From the NCBI RefSeq assembly GCF_000520595.1, contig NZ_KI914980.1:7369-51142 (forward strand): a stretch of 43,774 nucleotides of DNA, in the 5' to 3' direction. The DNA is from Arthrobacter sp. H5 (GTDB taxonomy: Bacteria; Actinomycetota; Actinomycetes; Actinomycetales; Micrococcaceae). The notes beneath the pieces are model-generated. The model had not been told where the DNA came from. It saw only the letters and a list, made by a program, of their open reading frames with translations, and made no database searches. Position 1 is the first letter of the stretch, and each line of letters opens with the position of its first letter. Below are positions 1-8,122 of this stretch, one piece after another. A program made the position numbers and the translations under genes.

Positions 1-2
1 AG

Positions 3-227
3 GGCGGGCCGGCCGGATACGCCGGCCGCGACCCGCGCGTCACCGCTGCCACGGACAACGAAGTGGTCCTTGGCCAGGCTTTCACCTGGAACCCGTCCGC
101 TGCGGGAGTGAAGATCGAAGACACTGTTCTCTTGACCGAAAGCGGCCTTCGCGTACTGAGCGTTGATGAGCGATGGCCAACGGTGACGGTAGGGGGTCTG
201 GAACGGCCGGTGACCCTGCAGCCATAG
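3..227 (+). CDS. M24-family metallopeptidase (Xaa-Pro aminopeptidase-like), C-terminal fragment
   Basis: Frame 3 is open from the window edge and gives about 74 residues before TAG at 225-227. The fragment contains GYAGRDPRV, then FTWNPSAAGVKIEDTVLLT, which matches the last strand of the pita-bread (creatinase/aminopeptidase P) fold. The Glu of KIEDTVL lines up with the final metal-binding glutamate of M24 enzymes. The protein would be a cytosolic metal-dependent peptidase or amidinohydrolase-like enzyme. The start and the other metal ligands lie outside the window, so the exact specificity cannot be judged. It runs in the same direction as the next operon, but a regulator box and about 70 bases separate them, so they are probably transcribed separately. 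Confidence 0.7.
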   Translation, partial: GGPAGYAGRDPRVTAATDNEVVLGQAFTWNPSAAGVKIEDTVLLTESGLRVLSVDERWPTVTVGGLERPVTLQP

Positions 228-274
228 GAACTCAACCAACGCACGCGGGTCGCATTGGACTGGTAGTTTGTAAT

Positions 275-289
275 TGAGAATCATTCTCA
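275..289. promoter_or_regulatory. Fur/Zur-type operator, perfect 7-1-7 palindrome
   Basis: TGAGAATCATTCTCA is a perfect inverted repeat of two 7-base arms around one central base, the layout of Fur-family boxes. It ends seven bases before the TTG start of the COG0523-like gene. That gene is followed by a cysteine-free ribosomal L36 gene, a classic zinc-starvation pair in actinobacteria, so Zur is the most likely regulator. The palindrome is seen directly; its assignment to Zur rather than Fur is inferred from the genes it precedes. Confidence 0.75.
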
Positions 290-295
290 TATACA

Positions 296-1402
296 TTGGC
301 TGTTGTGTCTATTACCATTGTCAGCTCCCTTGATGTTTTCTGCCGCCAGCAGGCGTGTAAGGCCCTCGCCGCAGACCTGCCCAACGCCGTCGTCGTCCTC
401 CATGACCTGCTGGAGGACGGACTGGTGATCCGCCGCATCTTCTCCGACGGCCAAGTGGCCGAGCGCCACGAAAGCACACTGGAACACGGATGTTTGAGCT
501 GCACGGTGCGCCTGGATGTGGTCCCCACGGTGGACCGGCTGCTTGCGCGCGGCGAGCAGAACATCATCGTGGGGCTGCCGCCGGCCGTCTTATCCGAAAC
601 CGCTGTCCTGGCCTTACATAAGGGCCTGACGCGTCAGTTCACGATCGATTCCGTGGTCCTGGCCTGCGCCCCGGACGTTGCGGAAGACCAGATCTGGGAT
701 CATCACACCCTTTTCGAATCCGGCTACACCCCCACACCGCAGGATGACCGTACCGCCGGCGAGTTCCTCATCGGCGAGCTGTCCTTCAATGACACGGTGC
801 TGCTCTCCGACCCGGACCTGATCCCCGTGGATCCTGACATCCGTTCCCGGGGTGCGCAATTGATCCATGAGTTGGCCCCACATGCAAAAATCGGTGAAAC
901 GGGTAGTTCCTTCCGTCTGGGCCACCACAATTACGCACAGGCATCGGCCCGCACCGCACCGGGGTCGGTCCAGGTTGCCAAAGCATCCTCGATGCCGCCA
1001 TTCTCCACCGTGGTGCAGCGGGCCGAGCGGCCGCTCCACCCGGAGCGGTTCCGCCGCGCTCTGGGAACACTGGCGCAGGGCTGCTGCTGGCTGCGCGGCC
1101 AAGTATGGATCGCGGCCGCCCCGGAACGCTGTATTGCTATACGCGGCATCGGGCCACGGGTCTGGTTGGAAAACACAGGTCCGTGGATTACGGATTCCCC
1201 GACGGTCAGCGATAGCGCGGAAGTCCGCCATAAGTGGGATCCGGTTTTCGGCGACCGCGGCACCATCCTTGCGGCCACCGGTGAAGGGATGGACGCCACC
1301 GAAATCCAGCGGCTGCTGGCATCCTGCGAGCTCACTGACGCCGAAATGATGGCCGGAAAAGCGTCCTTCCAGGACCCTTTCAATCTCAGCTCATCCCACT
1401 AA
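296..1402 (+). CDS. COG0523/CobW-like protein lacking the GTPase P-loop (Rv0106-like)
   Basis: This 368-residue protein resembles the CobW/COG0523 metal-chaperone GTPases in overall plan. A metal-site-like motif GCLSCTVRLD (about residues 63-72) stands where canonical members have GCICC, and a C-terminal CobW_C-like domain includes LHPERFRRALG and VFGDRGTIL. The Walker A loop GxxGxGKT is missing: the N-terminus reads SITIVSSLDVF. No NKxD motif is visible either. The family therefore looks GTPase-dead, like the mycobacterial Rv0106 type. The start is taken as TTG at 296, directly after the Zur-type palindrome; no good Shine-Dalgarno site precedes it, so the start is uncertain. The downstream partner is the zinc-free L36 gene, 21 bases away. 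A role in zinc-limited growth, for example metal delivery, is inferred from operator and neighbour. Confidence 0.75.
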   Translation: MAVVSITIVSSLDVFCRQQACKALAADLPNAVVVLHDLLEDGLVIRRIFSDGQVAERHESTLEHGCLSCTVRLDVVPTVDRLLARGEQNIIVGLPPAVLSETAVLALHKGLTRQFTIDSVVLACAPDVAEDQIWDHHTLFESGYTPTPQDDRTAGEFLIGELSFNDTVLLSDPDLIPVDPDIRSRGAQLIHELAPHAKIGETGSSFRLGHHNYAQASARTAPGSVQVAKASSMPPFSTVVQRAERPLHPERFRRALGTLAQGCCWLRGQVWIAAAPERCIAIRGIGPRVWLENTGPWITDSPTVSDSAEVRHKWDPVFGDRGTILAATGEGMDATEIQRLLASCELTDAEMMAGKASFQDPFNLSSSH

Positions 1403-1423
1403 TAACCAAATCAGGAGAACACC

Positions 1424-1546
1424 ATGAAAGTACGCAATTCACTGGCTGCATTGAAGAAGGTGCCTGGCGCCCAGATTGTCCGCCGCCGCGGGCGCACCTT
1501 TGTGATCAACAAGAAAAATCCACGCATGAAGGCGCGCCAAGGCTAA
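1424..1546 (+). CDS. rpmJ: 50S ribosomal protein L36, zinc-independent (cysteine-free) paralogue
   Basis: This 40-residue protein starts [12 protein letters not shown] and ends NPRMKARQG, with the [13 protein letters not shown] core typical of bL36. The four zinc-binding Cys/His positions of ordinary L36 are absent, and the protein has no cysteine at all. In many bacteria such C-minus paralogues replace the zinc-binding L36 in the large ribosomal subunit when zinc is scarce, which frees zinc. AGGAG at 1413-1417 precedes the ATG by six bases. It lies 21 bases after the COG0523-like gene and probably shares its Zur-controlled transcript. Confidence 0.93.
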   Translation: MKVRNSLAALKKVPGAQIVRRRGRTFVINKKNPRMKARQG

Positions 1547-1562
1547 GCGAAAACTGCAATCC

Positions 1563-1598
1563 AGCTGGGGCCAGCAGGGAAACCTGCCGGCCTCAGCT
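1563..1598. terminator. Bidirectional hairpin terminator between convergent genes
   Basis: A 16-bp stem (1563-1578 with 1583-1598; one G-U pair and one mismatch) closes on a GAAA tetraloop. An outer ACTGCA/TGCAGT pair flanks it. It lies just after rpmJ and overlaps the last codons of the convergent ferredoxin-like gene, so it can serve both transcripts. The T tract is short. Confidence 0.7.
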
Positions 1599-2030
1599 TT
1601 GGTGCAGTATCGACGGCGGCTTTCCCAAGCCGACGATGGCGGAAATCAACGGGGCGGGAACATCAGTGTCGGGACGGTCCAAGCTCAATGGCCCTCCGTC
1701 GACAATCCACTTCCGCAGAGCCTCGCTGCGTTCAGGGCCTTCGATACTTCCTAACCAGACGCTGCGGCCGGTATCTTTGCTGTGGCCCTGACGGTGCGCT
1801 ACGGCGGCCACTGATCCGAATGCGCACGGTCCAAGACAGTCCGCGCTGATGAGAACCGCACCCGCAGAATCCCTTGCCGCGCGCCTGAACCCCTCGACGC
1901 TGCTCTCGTTCCCCGCCATCCGCCGCAGGGCAGAGCAGCGTTGGCCCACGCAGAGGGCAAGGATAGGGCCACCGGGATCAGTCCTCGCCGGTTTTGGATC
2001 TGTTTTCCTCGGGTTGGCCTTCTTTGTCAT
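1593..2030 (-). CDS. Thioredoxin-like [2Fe-2S] ferredoxin-fold protein
   Basis: This 145-residue protein has a lysine/proline-rich N-terminus (MTKKANPRKTDPKP) and then a domain starting PILALCVGQRCSAL. A second cysteine pair follows as SADCLGPCAFGSV. The spacing C-x4-C ... C-x3-C is that of small thioredoxin-like 2Fe-2S ferredoxins (NuoE-like / (2Fe-2S) ferredoxin domain). It would be a cytosolic electron carrier or iron-sulfur sensor; no partner is visible. The ATG at 2030 has GAAAGG just upstream. It converges on the zinc-responsive operon and shares the terminator there, and a link to metal stress is only a guess from position. Confidence 0.65.
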   Translation of the reverse strand: MTKKANPRKTDPKPARTDPGGPILALCVGQRCSALRRMAGNESSVEGFRRAARDSAGAVLISADCLGPCAFGSVAAVAHRQGHSKDTGRSVWLGSIEGPERSEALRKWIVDGGPLSLDRPDTDVPAPLISAIVGLGKPPSILHQS

Positions 2031-2128
2031 TACTGCACCTTTCCGACGCCCACCAATGTGGTGGCATCAAGTCCTGACAATGACACCGGTGACGGGCGTC
2101 TCGGCCGTTGCGCGCCAGCCCGGACGCG

Positions 2129-3589
2129 CTACGGCAGCGCCAGCACCCCGTCCACACGCCGTGGAATTCCCAGCGGGTTGCCGTCCCTCAGCGCCGGGTG
2201 CAGCAGTTCCTGCGGAGCGTCCTGGTAAGCCACTGGACGCTGGAAACGCCGCACCGCCGTCGCCCCCACCGACGTAAACAAGGACGTGGTCGCGGGCCAC
2301 GGACCGCCGTGCTGCTGCGCCCAGTTGACCGCCACACCGGTGGGCCAGCCGTTGAACAATACCCGTCCGGCCAGTTCAGACAACTGATCCACCAGACCGG
2401 AGACGTCCTCGCCCGGCTGGGCATGAACAGTAGCCGTCAAATTTCCCGGCAGGACGCCGAGTGCACGCTCAAGCTCAGCGCGGTCACGATACTCAATGAG
2501 CAGCGTCGTGGGCCCGAAGCACTCCTCCAGCAAAGCGTCCGGGTGTTCAAGAACCGTCTCCGCAGTGGTCGACAGAACCACCGCAGCAGCACCGTCGGCT
2601 GTTGCATACTGGTCCACGGTTCCACCAACGACGGCTACCCCGGCCTGCGCTGCAAGGTCCTGCAGGCCCTTGGGATACGCGTCGGAAATGCGGTCGGTAA
2701 GCATCGGCGCGCCGGGTTTGGTATTCGCGATCGCCGCAACCTCACCCGCAAACCCGGTTCCCGCAGGGACAAACACCAGCCCCGGCTTGGTGCAGAACTG
2801 ACCAGCGCCCAGGGTGAATGAGGCAGCCAGCCCCTCAGCAAGCTCGGCTGCCCTCGTCGAGAGTGCACCTTCGGTGATCACCACCGGGTTGAGGCTGCCC
2901 AGTTCACCGTAGAAAGGAATGGGATCGGGGCGTGACACTGCCAGGTCAAAAAGCGCCCGCCCGCCGGGAATGGACCCGGTGAAGCCGACTGCCTTGACCG
3001 CGGGATCCTGCACAAGTGCGGTACCGTTTTCGCGTCCGCTCACCAGCGCAAAGATACCCTCGGGTGCGCCGGCATCCGTCAGAGCCTGCGTGACAATTTC
3101 CGCGGTCCGGATCGACAATTGCAGATGCCCCGAGTGCGCCTTCACAATCACCGGGCATCCCACCGCGAGCGCCGACGCCGTGTCTCCGCCCGCCACGGAA
3201 AACGCGAACGGGAAGTTCGACGCCGAGAACACGGCCACCGGTCCCACCGGCTTGAGTACGCGGCGCAGGTCGGGCGCGGGAGGCGTGGCGGACGGAACCG
3301 AGTGATCGATGACCGCCTCAAGATACGATCCCTCGGTGATCACACGGGCGAATAGCCGCAGCTGGCCCGTGGTCCGGGCAACCTCGCCTTTCAGGCGTAC
3401 CGGGCCAAGGCGCGTTTCAGCGTCGGCCAGTTCCACCAGTTCATCGACGTGGGCATCCAACGCATCGGCGACGGCGGCGAGCCAGCCTGCCCGTTCAACA
3501 TCCGACGACGCCGCCCCCGCCTTCGCCGCATTCGCTGCGGCACGGGTTACGGCAGTCAGGTCAACGCGGTCCTGAAGATTTGTGGTCAT
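2129..3589 (-). CDS. 2,5-dioxovalerate (2-oxoglutarate semialdehyde) dehydrogenase
   Basis: This 486-residue aldehyde dehydrogenase belongs to the KGSADH-like subgroup. Key residues visible are Asn125 in SASNFPFAFS, Lys150 in CPVIVKAHSGH, Glu229 in YGELGSLNPV, and the catalytic Cys266 in GAGQFCTKPG. It should oxidise 2-oxoglutarate semialdehyde with NAD(P)+ to 2-oxoglutarate, the last step of the oxidative uronate/aldarate route. It is the last gene of the operon, 37 bases after the aldarate dehydratase, with AGGAGA before its ATG. The neighbours (dehydratase, KdgD, uronate dehydrogenase) supply exactly this substrate, which supports the specificity beyond the family match. Confidence 0.88.
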   Translation of the reverse strand: MTTNLQDRVDLTAVTRAAANAAKAGAASSDVERAGWLAAVADALDAHVDELVELADAETRLGPVRLKGEVARTTGQLRLFARVITEGSYLEAVIDHSVPSATPPAPDLRRVLKPVGPVAVFSASNFPFAFSVAGGDTASALAVGCPVIVKAHSGHLQLSIRTAEIVTQALTDAGAPEGIFALVSGRENGTALVQDPAVKAVGFTGSIPGGRALFDLAVSRPDPIPFYGELGSLNPVVITEGALSTRAAELAEGLAASFTLGAGQFCTKPGLVFVPAGTGFAGEVAAIANTKPGAPMLTDRISDAYPKGLQDLAAQAGVAVVGGTVDQYATADGAAAVVLSTTAETVLEHPDALLEECFGPTTLLIEYRDRAELERALGVLPGNLTATVHAQPGEDVSGLVDQLSELAGRVLFNGWPTGVAVNWAQQHGGPWPATTSLFTSVGATAVRRFQRPVAYQDAPQELLHPALRDGNPLGIPRRVDGVLALP

Positions 3590-3626
3590 GATGTCTCCTC
3601 TGTGGTGGTCTGGTGCAGCCGGGCAG

Positions 3627-4727
3627 TCAGGGTGCCGCGGGCGCCGTCGTCGTGCTCTGTTGTGGAGTGAAGGACATGCCGAGGCCCGGTTGGCCTGTTA
3701 CCGAGAGCCGACCGCTGCGGATCGAGATGGGCGAAGGGCCGGCAAGGATACCGAGCTGCTCAAACGATGCATCCTCCACGTCTTCCACCCATACAGTCTC
3801 CGCGAGGGTTGCGGCAAGCTGACCGGACAGTTCCGGCAACAGGTGCGGGGCAACCGCCACACTGTGGGTGCGCGCAAGCTCCACGATCCGGCGGAACGGA
3901 GTAATTCCTCCAACCCGCACGATGTTCGGCTGAATAATGTCAACGGCATCCGCCTCGATGAAGTCTCGGAACCGGTAGATGGTGTGCACATTTTCGCCAA
4001 GGGCAATGGGAACCGGCGAGTGCCTGCGGAGGCGTTTGTATGCTGACAGGTCGTCGGCGCGAAGAGGTTCTTCCAACCACTCCAGGCCGTATTCCGCCAG
4101 TTGATCCAGGGCGCGCAGTGTGGTGGGCAGATCCCAGCGCTGGTTGGCGTCGATCATGAGCTCCCGGTGCGGGCCCAGGATGGTGCGGACGGCCTCCACG
4201 CGCTCTATGTCCTCCGTGATGTCGGGTTTACCCACCTTGATCTTCACCGCGGTTTTGCCCTCGGCCACCCAGCGCTCCGTCTGCGCGATGAGATCATCGA
4301 GGCTGTAGTGCAGATTCACGCCGGAACCGTAAACGGGAACTGATTGCTGGCGCTGTCCCAACAGCCCGGTCACGGAGGTCTGCGCCTGCCGGGCCAGCAG
4401 GTCCCACAGGGCAAGGTCGACGCCGGCTATCGCGATGGTGGTCAGCCCGCCTCCCCCGGCCTCGTGCAACCGGAGCCACAGTTTGTCCCATACCACTTCC
4501 GGCGTCGCTTCAAGGCCGAGGATGAATGGAGCGATGTCGTCCTCAAGCAGTGCCTGCACGGCCGTGGGCCCGATGGTGGGGGTCCAGGAGAAGCCGTGGC
4601 CGATCCCGCCGTCGTCGGTCTGGATTTCCGTGGCGATAACGTGGTTCTCGGGGACGTCCACGCCCCAGTTGCGGCGCAGCTTCGCGGTCAGCAGGCGGGT
4701 CTGCAGGCCAATGATCTTCGCCGTCAT
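3627..4727 (-). CDS. Aldarate (galactarate/glucarate-type) dehydratase, enolase superfamily
   Basis: This 366-residue enolase-superfamily protein is of the mandelate racemase type. The KxK base motif is Lys162-Ile-Lys164. Metal ligands are Asp193 (MIDANQ), Glu219 (LEEP) and Glu245 (GEN), and the partner base His295 lies in APHLLPEL. It should remove water from a hexarate to give 5-dehydro-4-deoxyglucarate. Similarity to talarate/galactarate dehydratases is suggested by the KIKVGKPDITED block, but galactarate and glucarate cannot be told apart by eye. Its ATG overlaps the stop of kdgD by four bases (ATGA), so the two are translationally coupled. The extreme C-terminus (TTTAPAAP) looks like a disordered tail. 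Confidence 0.82.
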   Translation of the reverse strand: MTAKIIGLQTRLLTAKLRRNWGVDVPENHVIATEIQTDDGGIGHGFSWTPTIGPTAVQALLEDDIAPFILGLEATPEVVWDKLWLRLHEAGGGGLTTIAIAGVDLALWDLLARQAQTSVTGLLGQRQQSVPVYGSGVNLHYSLDDLIAQTERWVAEGKTAVKIKVGKPDITEDIERVEAVRTILGPHRELMIDANQRWDLPTTLRALDQLAEYGLEWLEEPLRADDLSAYKRLRRHSPVPIALGENVHTIYRFRDFIEADAVDIIQPNIVRVGGITPFRRIVELARTHSVAVAPHLLPELSGQLAATLAETVWVEDVEDASFEQLGILAGPSPISIRSGRLSVTGQPGLGMSFTPQQSTTTAPAAP

Positions 4728-5629
4728 CGGTCAGCCAGTTCGTGTCCCGCCGCGAGTATGGATTTGAGCTCCACCAACTGGGCTTCCGTGGGATCAACCA
4801 AAGGTGGGCGCACCGAGCCCACGGCCAGGCCGCCCAACCGGAGCCCTGCCTTGATCAATGAGACACCGAAGCCTGGTGTCTGGTCGCGGAGCCGGACCAG
4901 AGGCGCGTAGAACCCGCGGAGCAGTTCGTGGCGCAGTTCCTCGTTCCCCTCGACATAGGCACGGTAGTAGGAGTTTGCGATCTCGGGTGCCATGGCGAAA
5001 GCCGCAGAGGAATAGAGCGGGATACCGAGTCCGCGGTAGGCCCCCTGGGTGAGTTCCGCAGTGAGCAGTCCGTTGAAAAACTGGAAATCGGTACGACCGG
5101 TGGCGGCGACAGCGCTCACGATTTCCTGCGCCAGTCCGACGTCGCCCACTCCGTCCTTGAAACCGATCACCTTCGGGTTGGCGGCAAGCCGCGCAACGGC
5201 CTCGGCGGTGAAAGTGGCATTGGCCCGGTGGTAGATGATGACGGGCAGGCTGCTCGCGGCGGCAATCGCTTCGACGTACGCCACCAGCCCGTCGATTGGG
5301 CCCTTCACCAGGTAGGGCGGCAGCACCAGAAGGGCGTCCGCGCCCGCCTCCTCGGCCGCCCGCGCCGCGGCAAGCGCGTGGCCCAGCGGACCGCCGGCAC
5401 CCGCGACCACCGGCACCCTGCCGGCCACCACTTCGACGGCGGTGCTCACCACGATCCGGATTTCGTCAATGCTCAGGGCGTGGAACTCGCCGGTCCCGCA
5501 GGCGGGGAAGACCCCACCGGGCCCGTATGCCATCCGGGAGTCGATGTGTTCCCGCAACCTATCCGTATCCACGGCGTCTGACTCGGTGAAAGGCGTGACG
5601 GGAAAGAACAGCACTCCATCAAATTTCAT
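4724..5629 (-). CDS. kdgD: 5-dehydro-4-deoxyglucarate dehydratase (decarboxylating)
   Basis: This 301-residue protein belongs to the DHDPS/NAL class I aldolase family. The Schiff-base Lys158 is in IGFKDGVGD and the catalytic Tyr133 in IIYHRAN; the substrate loop GTGEFHAL is at about residues 45-52. The GEF form of this loop and the phenylalanine-rich start (GVLFFPVTPF) fit KdgD better than dihydrodipicolinate synthase. It would dehydrate and decarboxylate 5-dehydro-4-deoxyglucarate to 2-oxoglutarate semialdehyde, feeding the dehydrogenase at 2129-3589. It starts four bases after the uronate dehydrogenase stop and overlaps the next gene by four bases, so it sits mid-operon. Confidence 0.88.
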   Translation of the reverse strand: MKFDGVLFFPVTPFTESDAVDTDRLREHIDSRMAYGPGGVFPACGTGEFHALSIDEIRIVVSTAVEVVAGRVPVVAGAGGPLGHALAAARAAEEAGADALLVLPPYLVKGPIDGLVAYVEAIAAASSLPVIIYHRANATFTAEAVARLAANPKVIGFKDGVGDVGLAQEIVSAVAATGRTDFQFFNGLLTAELTQGAYRGLGIPLYSSAAFAMAPEIANSYYRAYVEGNEELRHELLRGFYAPLVRLRDQTPGFGVSLIKAGLRLGGLAVGSVRPPLVDPTEAQLVELKSILAAGHELADR

Positions 5630-5633
5630 CTGA

Positions 5634-6590
5634 TTACCTTGCTTTCTGTGCCAGCAGGCCGGCGTCTTCGGGAACGGCGCCCGGGAGTTCCGTGCGCCAG
5701 CTTCTCTTCGGTTCCCACCCCAGCAGGCGCCGGGCCTTGTCGATCGAAAAAACCGGGCTGGTTCCGGTCAGCCCCGCAGCCAGCACGCCGGTGAAGGGAA
5801 TGAATCGCGGCAACAGTTCGGCTACAGGGTCTATTGACAGTGAATCCGCTGCGCCTACAAAGAACGTCTCGGCATTGGGGATCAGGTGCATGCGCTGTAG
5901 CAGCACCTCCAGGAAGTCCGCCACATCCCGCGCGTCCACATAGTTGAACAGCGCCGGCGCCGACAACGCAGGGTCATCGAGCCTCTGCTGAACGGTGTGG
6001 CCCTGCTGGGTGGGCGCGCCATCCCACTCTTCCGGCGAGATCACGTAGCAGGGGCGGAAGGCAGCGTAACGGATCCGCTCACCCTGTGCAGCGGCGAACA
6101 TACGCATAGTCTCTTCAGCGATCAGCTTCGACAGCGCGTAGGCATTCCATGGTTTGGGCGGCGTGTTTTCATCCAGTGGAAGGCCGTCCGGCAGCCAGCC
6201 GGCGGGCGAACCATAGCCCAGCACCGTGGGACTGCTGGCGGTGATGATGCGGCCCACGCCGAGCTCCGTTGCGGCCCCGATGACGGTGTAGGCCAGACGC
6301 GTGTTGGTGCTGAGGATGACCTGCTCGGGTGCGCTGAAGGGGATGGCGATCGCAGCGAGGTGGATGACGGCGTCGGGCTGGTGGAACGCGATCACGCGGC
6401 GCGCCTCGCCGTCCGCCAGCAGGTCGACCGCTTCCTGCGAGACGCCCTGTGCCAATCCGCTGTCCGGCACCCGCTGGCGATCGACGGAAACCACCGCGTA
6501 ACCTGCCTCCGCGAGCCCGGCGACGACGCTGCGGCCAAGCCGGCCGGAACCTCCGGTGACCAGGACTTTTGTGCCTGCTGACTCAGCCAC
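5634..6590 (-). CDS. NAD-dependent epimerase/dehydratase family, probable uronate dehydrogenase
   Basis: This 318-residue extended short-chain dehydrogenase has the Rossmann motif GGSGRLG at residues 13-19 and the catalytic pair Tyr151/Lys155 in NAYALSKL. The frame is open further upstream, but GTG at 6590 is chosen. It begins three residues before the family's usual start, and it overlaps the stop of the upstream oxidoreductase by eight bases, typical of coupling. The role as uronate dehydrogenase (galacturonate/glucuronate to aldaro-lactone) is inferred from the pathway: the next three genes consume the resulting aldarate. Other members of this fold are UDP-sugar epimerases, which the context does not favour. 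Confidence 0.75.
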   Translation of the reverse strand: MAESAGTKVLVTGGSGRLGRSVVAGLAEAGYAVVSVDRQRVPDSGLAQGVSQEAVDLLADGEARRVIAFHQPDAVIHLAAIAIPFSAPEQVILSTNTRLAYTVIGAATELGVGRIITASSPTVLGYGSPAGWLPDGLPLDENTPPKPWNAYALSKLIAEETMRMFAAAQGERIRYAAFRPCYVISPEEWDGAPTQQGHTVQQRLDDPALSAPALFNYVDARDVADFLEVLLQRMHLIPNAETFFVGAADSLSIDPVAELLPRFIPFTGVLAAGLTGTSPVFSIDKARRLLGWEPKRSWRTELPGAVPEDAGLLAQKAR

Positions 6591-7989
6591 GGTGCAGTTC
6601 CGTTCCAAGGTCAAGGTCGCTGATCCGCACCGCGAGCGATGCCTCCAACGACGCATTGCCCGCAATCCCCACAGCCACGGCGCGGATACCGTCCAGATAG
6701 CCGGAAGGCCGTCCCAGGGGATCTTCTCCCGGCCCATTGAACAGGTCGGACAGCAGCAATGAGTCACCGCCGCCGTGCCCGCCCTCTCCGTTCACGATGG
6801 GCACTTCAACCGCCTGCTCCCAGTGCCGCTGGAGCACCAGGCGTTCGCCGTTACTGCGCACTGTGTCCTCCTCCTGGATCGGCGTGGCACTCGGGTCCAC
6901 CACCGTTTTCTGGTCTGTGCTGGTGGCTACGGCGGCGCGTTCCACTACCTCCAGCTCAACCCTTCCTTCAGTGCCATTGACCGCAACCCGGTATCCCTCC
7001 CAGGGACTGTGGGCGTTCAGTGAATAGCTCAGGGTTGGTCCGCCCTGGTAGTCCACCACCAGTGCGAGGTTGTCTTCGATGGTGATGCCCTCGGAGAAGA
7101 CGTCCTTGTCCCGCACATAGCCGTCGTGGTGTTCGTTCTGGTAATACAGCGCGTTGAGCCGGTCATCGTCACGGAGGTCCAGAACAAAGGGGCCGCTCCC
7201 GCCGTCGTCGTTGGTTCCCCGCTCTGGACGCTTCCCCAGGCCGCGCACGGCGGCGTTCCGGTCGCCATAGAACCGCAGCCCGCCGGACGCGTAGACACGC
7301 TCGGGAACGTCTGCGATCCACCAATTCACCAGGTCAAAGTGGTGCGAGGCCTTATGGATCAGCAGCCCGCCCGAATTCTCTTTGTCCCGGTGCCAGCGAC
7401 GGAAGTAGTCCGCGCCGTGGACAGTGTCCAGCATCCAGCTGAAATCCACAGAAGTCACCGTGCCGATGGCGCCGCTCTGGATGATTTCCTTGAGCGCGCT
7501 GTTGCGCGGGGAATAGCGATAGTTGAAGGTTACGACGACGTCGCGTCCGGTACGCTCCATCGCCTGGCAAATACGGCGGCACCCTTCGGCGTTGATGGTC
7601 AAAGGCTTCTCGACGACGACGTCGGCTCCGGCCTCCAGCGCCTCAACAATGTAGTCCGCGTGCGTGAAGTCCGGCGTGGTGACAATGACGCGTTGGATAG
7701 CGTTGTCCTGGATGAAGGCGGTGAGATCCTTGGGCTGGAAGGACGCGAGTTGCACTCCTGCTGACAACTCCTGCGCGAGCTCCTGGTAATACTGGACTCT
7801 GCCCGGGTTCACATCACTGATTCCCAGCAGTTCGGCGGTATCCGAGTGGGCGCCGAGGATTGCGCGAAGGTACATTTCCGATCGCGCACCGGTGCCAATC
7901 AAAGCCATCCGGGCCCGTGGGGATTGGCCTGAACCCCCGGCCGCCTGCTCCTTCGCATCGGTTGTCCGGACGTTAGCGGCGGTGGTCAT
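6583..7989 (-). CDS. Gfo/Idh/MocA-family oxidoreductase
   Basis: This 468-residue protein is longer than the usual 340-400 for the family. The NAD(P) motif IGTGARSE lies at about residues 31-38, the conserved EKP at 127-129, and a substrate-side helix with HKASHHFDL carries the likely catalytic His. A 25-residue N-terminal tail and a stretched C-terminal domain with a Gly/His-rich loop account for the extra length. It should oxidise or reduce a sugar or sugar acid; the substrate is unknown. It is the first gene of the uronate operon, reads away from the LacI gene, and has AGGAG before its ATG. Two LacI-type operators lie in the shared promoter region. Confidence 0.8.
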   Translation of the reverse strand: MTTAANVRTTDAKEQAAGGSGQSPRARMALIGTGARSEMYLRAILGAHSDTAELLGISDVNPGRVQYYQELAQELSAGVQLASFQPKDLTAFIQDNAIQRVIVTTPDFTHADYIVEALEAGADVVVEKPLTINAEGCRRICQAMERTGRDVVVTFNYRYSPRNSALKEIIQSGAIGTVTSVDFSWMLDTVHGADYFRRWHRDKENSGGLLIHKASHHFDLVNWWIADVPERVYASGGLRFYGDRNAAVRGLGKRPERGTNDDGGSGPFVLDLRDDDRLNALYYQNEHHDGYVRDKDVFSEGITIEDNLALVVDYQGGPTLSYSLNAHSPWEGYRVAVNGTEGRVELEVVERAAVATSTDQKTVVDPSATPIQEEDTVRSNGERLVLQRHWEQAVEVPIVNGEGGHGGGDSLLLSDLFNGPGEDPLGRPSGYLDGIRAVAVGIAGNASLEASLAVRISDLDLGTELHRG

Positions 7990-8048
7990 GACGGCTCCTT
8001 TGCGACGGCGGAACCCGTGTTCCAGACGCCTATGGGATGAAGGAGTGA

Positions 8049-8072
8049 GAAAACGTTTTCTGAAAACGTTAT
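8049..8072. promoter_or_regulatory. LacI-family operator pair between divergent genes
   Basis: GAAAACGTTTTC (8049-8060) is a perfect 12-base palindrome with the central CG typical of LacI/GalR operators. A second, degenerate copy, GAAAACGTTAT, begins at 8062. They lie 59 bases from the start of the Gfo/Idh/MocA gene and 63 bases from that of the LacI-family gene. Repression of both promoters by the adjacent regulator is inferred. Confidence 0.75.
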
Positions 8073-8122
8073 GCTTTCTATCAAGACACCGGCCATCAAG
8101 TCAACCATCAGGAGTCAGACAC

